The notes beneath the pieces were generated by a model. It was not told the DNA's origin and ran no database searches. It saw only the letters and a list, made by a program, of their open reading frames with translations. A program made the translations under genes and the position numbers. From Phoronis australis (Eukaryota > Phoronida > Phoronidae), in assembly GCA_002633005.1 (NCBI GenBank), contig NMRA01000033.1, forward strand, positions 196,397-255,162: a DNA stretch of 58,766 nucleotides. Direction: 5' to 3'. Shown one piece after another: positions 46,833-58,528 of the stretch. Numbering within the stretch: the first letter of the stretch is position 1; each line of letters starts with the position of its first letter.

Positions 46833-49800
46833 CTGAAATATGATGAAAATTTAACAAAATAGCACAAATTATTTCATTACCTATTCCTATGTCCTGGCCA
46901 CCTAATATATCGTTTCTGCAATTCAGTAGCCAGGAATGCCTGGAAATTTTTCGAAGCCAACAAAAAATTGAAATAAACTAACAGGCTTACAAACTAGAAT
47001 GAAGAAGACAAAGCTACCATCTGCAAGACAAATTAAAAGTTAACTGAGGTGAAGCTACCTCTGCTAGACTGACAACGTTGAAAGACTGGGCACAACAGAT
47101 TTAACTGAGGCATCATTAAACGCCATGCCTTCTGTCGAAGTTTAGATTTAGGCCACTTATCGTTATAAAATTGAGTTTTATCTTGTTCTTAACTCAGTTT
47201 AGAAGTGATGTCTGGGCTCAGGTAGAACTGGCAACTCATTATTTCTTCAAACACAAAATTTTAGAAGCTTGATGTCACTATCCTAGACTGTGAGGAAGAC
47301 TGGTTCAGAAGGGGTTTAAAGGAAGCTCTCTATGAACGCATTGAGAGTCCCTCTTTAAATAGAAGAGGCGGTTTAAGATTCGATTTGTCACACGTATGCG
47401 ATGGTGTTCTGACGTCACTGCCATGTCGTCTGGTCAAAACGCCACCAATTGGCCAGGATAATGATAACATCAGAAGCCAAGCTGAAGTCCGTGAGATGCT
47501 GACGCAACATCGCTACTTTTTGTAAGTTTTTATTCCAGTATTAGACTCAAACTTTATCTTGATCTGAAGAAATAACGAATTGCCACTTCGTCCCAAGCTT
47601 AGGAATTGTCTCTAATCTGAATAACGAACAAGCTAGTACCAGATTTATAACGGTAAGTAGTCTAAATCGTGAGTTATTTTTTGACGACCGATGGCTTTCG
47701 TCGTTTAAAAAAATACAGTCAAGGCAGGGAACTGTGCAATATGTACACAGAGGGTTTCATTTTCCACAAATTGTTGAGGTTTCCAGGAAACAATTATCAT
47801 TTTTGACGAGTGATTTTTTTTCATACAAAAAATCATAATGCAAATTTCACTGCATTCTTAAAGTGGAAGGTTACGCAACAGCAGCTGGTACATTATCAAT
47901 AAAGGAACAGCAGTTGCAGCATGCATTTATTTCTTTTCTTCTGTTGCAGTTAACCAAGTTTTCTCATTCAGACAGTGAAAAAGTTCAGTTTTTGATGATT
48001 TTAGTTTTTATAGTCCGCAGTGTCTAAAATTGACAGGAGAGAGTGTTGTCACCATCAGGCAGTGGTTATCACTGACATCCACCTCTGTTCCCTAATCCCA
48101 AACAAAAGAAGCCAACTACAAAAGTCCAAGAAAGTGGCTATTGTAATCTCAACAAGTAAGAAACATTCCATAGTTGATGGTCCTGAAATGACATGTAACA
48201 CCTAATAAATGTACTAAAAGAATAAACTAATTGTTTGCTTACGTTTGCAAAGCATCACTGAATGCATTAACTTGCAGTACAAGATTTCTTTTATTACTCA
48301 TCCGATGCAATTTTCCATGACTTTCCACAAGTTTTTACCGTTTGTCATACTTCAGAACTGTATACCTGCTTGTGAGACTGTTATCTGTGAACAGTCTCCT
48401 TAAGTGGCAAAGCAAGGTATAATGATCTAGGGCATGCACACACCCAGCCTTCAATATGGAGGGGCTCGAATTCCTAACGTTGTGGACCTTTTGGAAACAA
48501 AATAGCCGGCGGATTAAAAAAAAAACANAAAAAAAAAAAAAAAAAAAACGGGCGCACCACCGTGAATTGCGCATTTGCGCTTGTTTAGTGGACTTTTGTC
48601 TCATTCTCTCGGACTTTATGTTTCTCACAGGCGGACCTTTTTGCCCACTTCGCCAAATGGGAGGGGGGGCTCATTCAAGCCCCCTGAGCCCCCCCTGGGG
48701 CGCGCATGTAGGGACAATGTCAAACAGTTGCCTAAATCACTTTCTTATCAAAACTTTTTCAATACAAACACAGGCACTACATAGGTACATACAACAGCAC
48801 CTGAACCTATATGGCCGGCTTCTTTTGGGGTTAGGAACAGAGGTGGGTGTCAACATTGTTTCCCGAACAGTTTAGACACTGCCGACTAAAAAAAAAACAA
48901 CTTTGTCACTGAATGTTGAACCGTTTTCATTTTTTGAATGAGAAAACTTGTTCACCTACAACAGAAAGAGAAAAATGTGAATTGCAGTAACTGTTTCTTC
49001 GTTGAGATATCCCAATCTCTATTGTTTACATCATCAATTATCATAGTGCTCTTTGACAACCAAACAGTGCAGTGATATTTGAATGGAGGAACACGCCATG
49101 CAGCCCGTACACTAAAAATTCCAAAATGTTTGAATACTGAGTCCCACATATACTGCATCAAAAACGAATCATTTCATTTATGTATATGTAGTGCCCAACC
49201 CCCCAATTTCTCTTTTCGCAAATAGTTGGTTAATAGCTCCTGTAGCGTGCTCTGCATTTACGCTACAAGTACACTTAGATATGCACCCACGGGTGGTGCA
49301 TAAAAAGACAACAGTGAGCTTTCCTGGAGCACTCCAAAGTGTAGACTGCTGACCATCAAGTAACCAAGTACTAACTGATTAGTAACCACATGCCATGAAC
49401 AATTACAGCAAAATAGTTCAGTTGAAGACCCCCATATGGTGGACCTTCACAAAACTATCCTTCAATAGTGTACTCTCTTTGTATGGTAATGACCAAACAA
49501 CATTTGATAAAATTTTGAGGATTTGTAGTGATATTGCAAATCTTTGGAAAATCCAGAACTTATAATTTTAGCAATAATCAATGCTCCAAATTGGAGAATT
49601 TTCACTGTATAATCCAACCGAACCTTACCTAAGATAGTTGCACTTAGGCGCAAATAAAGGTTAACAGAAAAGCACAGCTATCTAGTAAGTTAACACACTT
49701 TAGGAGCTGTTCGTGGCTATTAGCTCAGGCAGACTGCTTTCGGAATCAGTTTTCCCTAAATACGGCTGCAAACTAGCACGTCGTAGAACTATTCACCCAT

Positions 49801-52800
49801 ACTTAGATAATTTCATCATAGCTTCTGTTCAGCACCATCACAACACCACAAACATCTCAACTCTGAAACGCCACCGTATCCCTATTTTACTTAAACATGA
49901 CTGAATGGCTAGCTTCAACATCTGACTCACTACAAATCTAAGTCTCAGATACAGTCCGAGTCAAGAGTACAATACTCTATATTTCATGACGGCGACATAA
50001 CGTTGCTCCCAACTTGTTCGATTCTATAGCCCAACAACAAGTTGGGAAGTTTACCCCCGTAGCCAATATCTTACACGACTGATTAACTCCATTCTGGCAT
50101 TTAGGCTTGGAGGGCTGGTGCTCTTTTGTTCGATAATTGCTCTAATCTCCGATCAGATCGTATCTAGACCGACTGGGCTGGGCTGATAAAAATGAAAGTT
50201 AAGTTATAACATATTTGAGCTTAAACCAATAGAATTTCTGAATTCCTTGTCAAATACTGATCATGTTCCATTTTTGAATCACCAAAATCGCCCAACTACA
50301 ACAGAAGTTAAGAAATCTATTCTGCCCAAGCGGACGCACTGGGTTTGACTCTGTTCATACGCGTTCGTTAATAACATGCAACCACCATACGTTTCCTTTG
50401 ATGCCTGGGAGATAATTGGCCTGCTTGTTATCATACCGGACAAAAGACTCAGCTGGGCAGTTAACAAAAGAGCCAGATGTTATCGCACGTTCAGCACCCC
50501 TCACATCTGGAAAAGTTACTGAACGACAGAACGCTGTAATGTACTAACGAATGCCTGCTTGACTAACAGCTTCATCAGGCTCATCACTAGGAGGCGCTGT
50601 TTACTGATACATGTCTAAGTGCTACCATTAAATCTCGCAAGCCGTTCAAGCTCACATTAGTATAACTTCTCAAATAACACAACTAACGCAACAGTCAAAA
50701 ACAAAAATACAATTGATATACTAGTTAAATCAACGTCATCACTATCAGACACTAATTTCAGACATAAACTACACATGAGAGGGGTGCAACTGCTCAATTT
50801 CAAAAGCCATCAGTTCACTACAAGATGCCTGCTGCGACTCCTTGAAAGTGACATCGTCTGGGTGCTACTACTAAATCTTACTAGCCACTAGCACACTAAG
50901 ATATGCTACTTTTTAACAACTAACTATATTGAACACCTGGGTGCTGCTGCTCAATCTTGCTAGCCACTAGAACACTAAGATGTGCTAATTTTTGACAACT
51001 AACTATATTACGCACCTAGGTGGTACTGCTTAATCTTGCTACACACTAGAACACTAAGATGTGCTAAGTTCTGACAACTAACTATATTATGCACCTAGGT
51101 GCTACTGCTTAATCTTGCTACACACTAGAACACTAAGATGTGCTAATTTCTGACAACTAACGATATTACGCACCTAGGTGCTACTGCTTAATCATGCTAC
51201 ACACTAGAACACTAAGATGTGCTAATTTCTGACAACTAACGATATTACGCACCTAGGTGCTACTGCTTAATCGTGCTACACACTAGAACACTAAGATGTG
51301 CTAAGTTCTGACAGCTAACAGTAATGAGCACATGGGTGCCACTGCTCAAGCTCACAAGGAGGCTCTACGTTCTGGTAACTGACAGGTTGAGTGCTGGGAA
51401 GCTACTAACTCCACAATCTCAGTGGCAGCAATAACACTAGGAATTCTTTCTGATGAGTACTTATCTCACTGACCAGTAGGGGGCACTACTTTCTGGCAGT
51501 TTTGTTTTTATGCCAAATTGACTTGCAAAATGTAAGGTATTTTTGTGAAAAAATAGCAGTTGTATTCGTCTATGTTATGGTAAGCAAAAACTATGCGTTT
51601 AAAAGAAAAATCCTGATGATGCTTTTGAGACTGATGAATAAATATTAAAATTGGAAAGTTTCACCAAGCCATTTTCGAGAACTCGTGTTCCTAAGTTCAA
51701 AATAATTCGATTTGCCACATTTAGTATTTAAAGCTCCCTGAGAATGAAGTTAAGGTATTTTGCTAGGAATATATTGTAAAAACGGCCAATTTTTTGTGAA
51801 TAAGATTTGAGACATCCTAAAACACTTATATCAAATGAAATTTTGTCATGATGTTAATAACATTGTTATGTTACCTACGTGCCTCTTTTTTGACAAATGT
51901 TACTAAAAATACAAGGTCATGTGACCCAATTAATGGCAGACTGATAAAAAGTCAGAGATCAAATGTTACGGGCCTTCTACCGTCACAAAATGGATACTTT
52001 TACTGAATTAAAATCTATAGCTTTGTAGATACTTTGCTAAAATACACAAGACTTGTTGAGGTCCTACATAACCGGGCCCACTAAGAAGCTAGTGCTGCTA
52101 AATCTCAGTGGTTGCTAGCTAACTAAGAAGAGCTACTTTCTGACAACTGACTAGTACAGAACTGGGGTGCTACTCGGCTCAATCGTACTAGCCATTAGCT
52201 CACTTGCACTGGCAGCAGTCTGCACTTTATCATGCCACTTAGCAAGCCACTTCCTACCGGTTACGCCCGCCTCCGTCTTCCATTGCTGCATGTTGTTATG
52301 CAGACATTCATTCCACTCTCGACGTAGTCTGTTGCAGCCACCTGAAACGTGTCATGAACCCGAGTTAAATGTTTGTGCAGATAACGGATTCAGCACAGGA
52401 AAGAGAAATCACTATAAATATGATATGATGGCATTAGATGAAAGAAAAAACAACGGAAAACTTGAGTGTAAATAACCACAAGGTTTTGAATCTGGGCCCA
52501 GGGTCTAATCTCCAGACTCAGACGTGACTCAGACTCGAAACTTAACCAATCGCATTGCAAGATTCAAGTACAAATTGAAGTGGTAAGAAATAAAAAAATA
52601 AAACACTCGAGCAATTAATACACCTAGATAAGCACCGGATGAACTCTCAATGATAACATGGTTTGTCATGTTATAGAGAAAGGTAATCTAAAAGCCACAT
52701 GATCTAAAAGCCACATTTCTTGAGTGGCTGCTGTCGTCATAACTACTTGGCAGCCAAGTATGTTGTTCACAATATACCATCATACTAACAGACGGATTCC

Positions 52801-55800
52801 TTTGAAATTTGGAATTTAGATAGATTTCCTCAAGGTCTTCTAGAGATGTGCATTGACTGTTTCTTGTTCATATTGGTGGGGCATTGTCCGTTTTTTTGAT
52901 GGTGTTGGTGGGGCATTGACTGTGTTGTTGATGGTGTTGGTGGGGCATTGTCTGTGTTGTTGATGGTGTTAGTGGGGCATTGTCAATGTTTTTGATGGTG
53001 TTGGTTGGGCATTGTCAGTGTTGTTGATGGTGTTGGTGGTACATTGTCTGTATTGTCTGTGTTGTTGATGGTGTTGGTGGGGCATTGACTGTGTTGTTAA
53101 ATATTTTGCTGACGGCAATTTGTTGATGTTATTGATAGCGGTAATCCCGAGATTGCTTGGCATTGTGAGCGTCCAGTGTAAAAGATGTGGTCTTCGAGGT
53201 CTTCCTCTGAGTTGTATATGATGGTGTCAGTACCTTCACTGTTCTCACTTTTTCACCCAAAATGGCCAAATGCTGCTCCTCAGAGCATTATTTCACATTT
53301 CACTTACTCAAGGATAGTGACAAGGTATTCTCCATTTCAAAGCATTTAAATGGTGTTCAAAAATCCCCTTAAAACATTATAAATCGTCTAGTACTTCTTT
53401 AAACATTTGATGAAGCACTTAAAAAATAACAAGTACTGGTTCTCACTAACAGTACAGGAAGTCACCTACCCTTGGTGATTGGACTCCGAGGCGTCGACGT
53501 CCGACTACCTATGGAGAAGGTGGAGCCGTTGGACAGTTTCTCCTCAGCAATGGTGGTGTCAGAGGACCGCGTCGGAGGCGAGCTCTGCACCGAGGCAATG
53601 ACCTTGTCCAACATGTCATTCATGACGGTGAAGCTGGGGTCAACGATGAAGTCAATGAAACCTAAGCGGGAACCATGTAGAAACATGATTGTAGGTAACT
53701 GTCAACACACAGAATAGCCACCGAGTGTCTGGAATGGTTAACACAAGTCTACATAATGGTAAACGCCTTGCGACTAAAAAGCACTTGCTAAAGAAACTAC
53801 ACAGGCGGCAGTAATATATAGTCACGATAACAGGTCCTGCATTTTGAGAACCATTCTTCTCCACTGAACAACGGACATCAAAGTGGTTCTCAAAATCAGG
53901 GACACGTGACTACCATCCACATGGCTACAAATTTTATGTCGCTCACATCTCTTGAGTGAGTACACAAATGGATAACGCCTAAATAGATCCGCAAATAACA
54001 GAAGTTCAAAAAATAACAAGATCAACAGTTCATGTTGATTGACAAAACTTAACACCAGTATACTGAGAGCATTTTGCTCAACTGAACACTGTGCTCTTTT
54101 TCATACAACTGCCTCACTCAGTAAATGTAACAGATTACGCCAGAAGTACTACATGGTCCAAAAGGTGGGTGGTATTAAAGTGTTCTGATTTCTAATTGTT
54201 TTCACGCATGCTTTTACATGCTGAGTTTTACAACTAGTACGTGACCTACAGACCTATCTGAGACTGCGCCACGAGCGTGTTATTGCGGTCACAGAGTGGC
54301 GAGAAGGGCAGGCCAAGGTCCTTTTCGCGGTCTCCTTGTTGAAAGAACTCCTCCAGTAGTAGCATGGTCCAGCGGTGGTGCAGCGCCCACTCCTTGGCTG
54401 GGTGACTGATGTCACAGCAGTGCAGGATTAGTGATAACGCCTTAGACTTGTCGATGCTGTATGGAAGAGGAACCACAGTTATTATAACATGAGGAACCCC
54501 ATACAGGACAAAATTGGCCACGGGATGATGAATGATAACCCAAAGGTTGAAGTTTGCTAAGGTGAACACAACAGCCCACTGAATTCAGTCCAACTGCTTG
54601 GGCTGTAGGTCATCTTCGTTATTACATCATAAACTATGTGCCTGTTGACAGCCCAGTCAGTTGGCTTGAGCAAGTAAAATCATTACTTTTCACAGAAAAA
54701 ACAATAAAAACATTAAGTATATAAAATTGTACTTGCCTCTTATATTGTGGAGAGAATGCACTCTGACTACTGGAACATGCATATGACATAGTGCAATTGG
54801 TAATGAACCCATCAAAATAGATTTGACTTCACATCTTACCCAAGGCATGTCGAAACTGTTGCTATTACAAACAATAGCAGACACATTTAGGAGAGCTTTA
54901 TTAGTCATGAAATTTAAGTTTTCCTCTAATTATCAATAGATGGGGAAAAGAAAAAACAAAACAAAGGATGGCACGTACAATGAAGGCCACCATGAGTTAC
55001 AGGTTACTCTTTTCTTGATGAAGGTCAAAGAACAGTTATTCATCCATTTTCAATAATTTACACAATCGAGGTGCTATCTAAAGGTATCGGCCAATTCACA
55101 AACAACAAGAGCAATGCTAAGGCATTGACAAGTATCCGTGGTGCATCGCATACGATATGTTTCTACGGAACTCTAGAAGGTGCTGCAGTAGTCAATTGAC
55201 ATCATACACGTCTGCGTTAACTTTCATTGAAATCTTTCACTCAGTTCTATACATATCATCCGAAAACGCTCACACAAAATGCCCACTTGAAGGAACTGCA
55301 TTTGTTGCATCTGGCAGAAAATCAAATGGTGCCAGCGCAATCTCACCCAAAAACGTTCTTCCCAAAAAACTCTTCAAAAGCCCATGTCAAAAAACAAAAT
55401 GGTCACTAGAAGGTGCTACGTACAGTGAATGAATTCGCCCGAAAATTTAATGGTGCCGCCACAGTGTCATCACAAACCTCTTTGTCAGCATTCATTGAAA
55501 TCCTTCACTCAGTTATCTACATAATCCTGAAATGCTCTCGCACAAAATAGCCACTAGGAAACATTACAGTTGTCGAATATGCCGAAAATCAAATGGTGCC
55601 AACGCAATCACATAATATACCCCTGCGTCAAGTTTGAATGAAACCTGTCAATTGCATGGTTCTTTACATATCATCCGGAAATTCTCTTCCCCCAAACAAC
55701 ATTTCAAAAGCCCATGTCGAAAAACAAAATGGCCACTAAGAAGTTCTAGAGTAATCAGATCCTCCTGAAAATTTAATGGTGCCGCCGCATTACAATCACA

Positions 55801-58528
55801 AAGCTCTGTGTCAACTTTCATTGAAATACCTCACTCAGTCCCCTACATATCATCTAGAAACGCCCCCAAACAAAATGGCCACTTGGAGACACTGCAGTAG
55901 TCGAATATACCGAAAACCAAATGGTGTCGACGTAATGTTATTATCAAGCTCTCTTCCCCAAAACAACACTTGAAAAGCCCCTAATTGAGAACAAAATAGC
56001 CGCTAGGAGGTGCTGCAGTGGTTGAATCCGTCCGAAAATTTCATCTTGCTGGCCCATTGATACCACACACCTTTGTGTCAAGTTTCACTGAAATCCGTCA
56101 ATTCGTTCTCTAGATATCATCCAGAAACACTCTTCCCCCAAAATACAGAAAAAGCCACGCCGCCCCCAGGGAGTGGGGCAGGTTAAAAAGTGGCACAAAA
56201 CATTCTAGTGATGCCCCCCACCCTTGAGCCAAATTTTGTCAAAATCTGACCAGGAGTTTTTGAGATGTCCAGCGGACACCCAGACAATGACAACAATAAG
56301 CACCCACACATACATGGGCGCATAAAAAATCTAGTCCCGTTAGAGGTATCTTACTTCTCTGGCATGGACAACAGGTTCTTCATGTTCTTGATCTGCTGGA
56401 AGTGGGAAGACATGTCCGTGGCCAGCACTTGGTCTATCACCAGCGTTCGAAACTCTCTACAAAGTAACACAAGAATGAGATGGCGAGTGCTCAATGGATG
56501 AAAAACAAAAGTGACAATTAGTGCACTCTAGATACACGTCGAAAAGTTTTTAGTCTACGAGTATCGAATATACTGCACAATAGAGCCTATGTAAAATACG
56601 GTAGTCTCACCAATTTTGAATAGAAACGATTGCCAAAATGCTCTTTTTTCATTTTCAAGTGCTTCTACAATTTTTCAAAACTTTGTCTTATGGTAGCCGT
56701 GGTACAAAACTTGAACATGGAAATGCATTTGCTGCATCTGTTGCATTGAAAAAATGATAAAATAAAATTTCACTTGTCGGCCATTGTGTCCTAAATTGGC
56801 GCGATTTTACGGTAAACCAAAAACAACTATTCTGAAAATGATAATTTTCACAACTTCTTTTAGAAGATGGGGATTTTCTTGGTAGGCAGTCCCACAATTA
56901 TTGGCACCATCAATGATCCTTCCTCAATTTGCCAAGACATGTTCCTATTCGGTTCATACTCAGACCAAAGATCACACTTAAAGAAAGTGATAGTAATTTT
57001 CAGTCTTTGAACTTCACAATTTTTTACCGAAAAAATGTTATCCTAAATTGTGGATGTGGTCTGACCTGTACTCCTGGCGGCTGAGGTTCGCCAAAATATT
57101 GTGGTCATCGCCCTTCAACAACCTGAAGGCGGCACTGATGTGATGGTTCTCCAGCACAGCTCTGTCATTATACAGCATGGCAACGTCCGAACTGCAATCG
57201 GTCACATGAGCACACCAATAAACACCCGAAATTTCAACCAAGTCTCATCTCAAGAAAGCCTTAAATAATTCAGTCCTCAAAACTTCGACTGCAGAGTGTA
57301 CATGAAGTGATCTGGTGTTGCACCAACTTTGAGGAATAATGGCAATGAATTTAGATTGCTATTTGAAACTGCGCACACATCAATTCCACTATATGCCAAT
57401 GTTTTATGGTCAGCAGTTGGTTTAAAGCCCGTTTCTTTTTCCTCTTTAAAGAAAGGCACATGCAGCGACATTTTTGAAAACCCAATGATTTGACTCATGT
57501 TTCTTGATGCAAGCCTTTCATATTGTTGTTTTTTTAATACAGCCAGTTAAGCAGTCATTATTACACATGATAACACAATGACCCAAACAGTGTTCCATGA
57601 CTGCTTCAAAAGAGCGGGAACTCATCATGGCCAACATGATTCACACGAGTTTGAAGTATTTGAGTGGGACCTTAAAGTTATGCAGAACACTAGCAAAATT
57701 TCTAAGTTTAGCTAAGTTCAGAACATCATATTCAAAAACGGCAAATTGGATAAATATGAAATTTACAGATAGTATGCTTTATGCATTGTTCTCCAAAAGG
57801 TTGTTAGGAATTGTTTTAAAAATTTCCATTTTTGCATACTGGGGATATCCAAAATAGTACTTTTAAGATTTTTACAAAGAATCATAAGTTGCATAAAATG
57901 GAGATGAAATAATTATTAAGAAAACATTAACGATCGTTTTTGAGATTTCATCTTAAACATTTACATCTCTTAAAATTTGTCATTGTTTTGCAAGCAGTTG
58001 CATTTTTTGGTTAAATTTTAATAAAAAGACAAGGTAACGAGTTCGAAATATTGGCAGTTTGCTAAAAAGTCAAAAATAAAATTCTGAACACTTTTGTCTT
58101 TCAGAAAATGTTTTGAAATCTGGAGTTTTGTAGATACTAGGCTAAATAAGCCCACTCGTCGATAAGGCCCTACATTATCCCTAATGTGGAAGAGATGCCT
58201 TCAGAGAGAACAGGCAAGAACAACTCTAGCATGGTTACTCAGGCAACAATAGAGCTTTTCAAAATGGGGAATTACATACCAAAACTAACACCCGAGTAGC
58301 TTTCGCTTTTACCCCTAACCCAACATCAGATTGGTTGCTGAAGGTGCAATGGTGTTCTGTCGACACTGCTTCATGTGATGTAATAATTGTACAAATCCAA
58401 ATGAGTTAATGTGAATCTGGTAATTACCCAGTCATGATATGGAAGTTGTTAGTTTGTCCCGTGTGCTCAAAGTCGTGGATGGCGGCAGCAAAGACAGTGG
58501 CAAGGAGCTCCAGATCTGTCAGCCATTG
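46675..58528 (-). CDS. PDE1: PDE1-type calcium/calmodulin-dependent cyclic nucleotide phosphodiesterase (3' part)
   Basis: Exons in coding order: 58528-58428, 57191-57066, 56456-56355, 54456-54254, 53661-53470, and probably 46832-46675. All listed junctions are GT-AG with matching phases. The protein reads WLTDLELLATVFAAAIHDFE, HTGQTNNFH, SDVAMLYNDRAVLENHH, VLATDMSSHFQQIKNMK, LILHCCDISHPAKEW, GLPFSPLCDR and LVAQSQIGFIDFIVDPSF, the order and wording of the PDE1 catalytic domain. The HD of AIHDFEH and the Asp of CCDISHP are metal ligands; SQIGFIDF holds the invariant purine-clamp Gln. PDE1 enzymes hydrolyse cAMP and cGMP under calmodulin control in the cytoplasm. The calmodulin-binding part and the first catalytic helices (YHN motif) lie beyond the right edge. 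The C-terminal tail is poorly conserved. Confidence 0.93.
48640..48716. repeat. G/C-run dispersed repeat fragment
   Basis: GGGAGGGGGGGCTCATTCAA is followed by GCCCCCTGAGCCCCCCCTGG and GGCGCGC, giving self-complementary G and C blocks like those at 12470-12600. A non-coding repeat fragment. Confidence 0.5.
50850..51350. repeat. Tandem array, ~79-80-bp unit, about six copies
   Basis: The anchor CACCT(A/G)GGTG recurs at 50932, 51012, 51092, 51171 and 51250, with variants at about 50853 and 51329. Each unit contains CTACTGCTTAATC, CACTAGAACACTAAGATGTG and TTCTGACAACTAACTATATT. Copies three to five are nearly identical, so they arose recently; the outer ones are diverged. Degenerate copies appear at 52080-52210, beyond an inserted repeat. 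A minisatellite in a PDE1 intron. Confidence 0.9.
51520..52072. repeat. Dispersed AT-rich element with GGTCCTACATAAC end
   Basis: This ~550-bp AT-rich segment ends TTGAGGTCCTACATAAC, the terminus of the small MITE at 24020-24146, and matches 57630-58178 in order: a TACAAGGT/ACAAGGTAAC word, GATAAAAAGTC, then CTTTGTAGATACTTTGCTAAAAT against TTTTGTAGATACTAGGCTAAAT. It interrupts the 79-bp array, implying insertion there. The left boundary is uncertain. Confidence 0.55.
52871..53100. repeat. Tandem array, 32-bp unit, about seven copies
   Basis: The unit GGTGGGGCATTG(A/T)CTGTG plus TTGTTGATGGTGTT repeats at 32-bp intervals from 52875 (next at 52907 and 52939), with small substitutions and one insertion of ATTGTCTGT near 53040-53060. 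The open minus frame across it merely translates the repeat. Confidence 0.9.
53470..53661 (-). CDS. PDE1: PDE1 exon: end of catalytic domain (FIDFIVDPSF)
   Basis: The exon starts in phase 1 after CCCGCTTAG and encodes GFIDFIVDPSFTVMNDMLDK, the last catalytic helix of PDE1, followed by a Ser/Thr-rich tail (SSPPTRSSDTT, GSRTSTPRSPITK) with several possible phosphorylation sites. The donor is AAGG|GTAGGT. Confidence 0.92.
53662..54253 (-). other. PDE1 intron
   Basis: A 592-bp phase-1 intron. No embedded feature was recognised. Confidence 0.65.
54254..54456 (-). CDS. PDE1: PDE1 exon: CDISHP and SQIG motifs
   Basis: The exon encodes IDKSKALSLILHCCDISHPA, then RWTMLLLEEFFQQGDRE, LGLPFSPLCDR and TLVAQSQIG. 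The Asp of DISHP is a metal ligand, and the Gln of SQIG is the nucleotide-binding glutamine. Acceptor TTCCATACAG, donor AGATAG|GTCTGT. Confidence 0.95.
54457..56354 (-). other. PDE1 intron with a degenerate long-period repeat
   Basis: This 1.9-kb phase-2 intron contains the repeat array at 55140-56230; the remaining ~700 bp near the downstream exon shows nothing further. Confidence 0.65.
55140..56300. repeat. Degenerate array of long repeat units (TTTCATTGAAATC ... AAATGGCCACTAG)
   Basis: The anchor T(T)CA(T/C)TGAAAT recurs at 55224, 55492, 55818 and 56085, with a variant at 55635. Each is followed by a CACTCAGTTCT-like word, ACATATCATC(C/T), GAAACGCTC-like, CAAAATGGCCACTAGGAG, TGCTGCAGTAGTCGAAT and AAATGGTGCCGCCGC-like words in order. 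Spacing is uneven (143-268 bp). The right end carries CTGACCAGGAGTTTTTGAGA and GTCCAGCGGACACCCAGACA, words commonly seen at ends of old repetitive elements. Confidence 0.65.
56355..56456 (-). CDS. PDE1: PDE1 exon: VLATDMSSHFQQIK
   Basis: The 102-bp exon encodes EFRTLVIDQVLATDMSSHFQ and QIKNMKNLLSMPEK, matching the PDE1 segment V-L-x-T-D-M-S-x-H-F. Acceptor TACTTTGTAG, donor GAGAA|GTAAGA. Confidence 0.93.
56457..57065 (-). other. PDE1 intron with one dispersed repeat copy
   Basis: A 609-bp intron holding a copy of the GTCGGCCATTGTGTCCTAAA repeat at about 56750-56820. No exon was recognised inside. Confidence 0.6.
57066..57191 (-). CDS. PDE1: PDE1 exon: SDVAMLYNDRAVLENHH
   Basis: The 126-bp exon encodes SDVAMLYNDRAVLENHHISA then AFRLLKGDDHNILANLSRQE. 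It joins in phase 2 to FHIMTG of the preceding exon. The LYND and LENHH motifs are the diagnostic PDE helix around the metal site. Acceptor GACCGATTGCAG, donor TACAG|GTCAGA. Confidence 0.95.
57192..58427 (-). other. PDE1 intron with a copy of the GGTCCTACATAAC repeat
   Basis: A 1.2-kb intron. The segment 57630-58178 is AT-rich and parallels 51520-52072, ending in a diverged terminus GGCCCTACATTATC. No exon was recognised. Confidence 0.6.
58428..58528 (-). CDS. PDE1: PDE1 exon: HD metal-binding motif (first PDE1 exon in window)
   Basis: The exon encodes QWLTDLELLATVFAAAIHDF and EHTGQTNNFHIMTG. The His-Asp of AIHDFEH binds the catalytic zinc/magnesium pair and the second His is conserved across class I PDEs. 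Acceptor GATATTTCAG; the donor TGG|GTAATT. Upstream exons (YHN motif, calmodulin-binding region) lie outside the window. Confidence 0.95.

Larger units (their letters stand above)
46833..53469 (-). other. Large PDE1 intron with tandem arrays
   Basis: This 6.6-kb intron contains an N-marked poly-A run at 48528, G/C-run words near 48640-48715, a ~79-bp tandem array (50850-51350), a ~550-bp dispersed repeat ending at 52072, further degenerate 79-bp units (52080-52210) and a 32-bp tandem array (52871-53100). The span 46.9-48.3 kb and 48.9-50.5 kb show nothing I can interpret. Confidence 0.65.

Noticed and set aside
48510-48550. Processed-pseudogene poly-A tail
   Set aside because: The A run contains an N and no coding sequence precedes it on either strand; it is simple sequence.
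50850-51350. CRISPR-like or direct-repeat array
   Set aside because: The units are contiguous without unique spacers and the genome is eukaryotic; it is a minisatellite.
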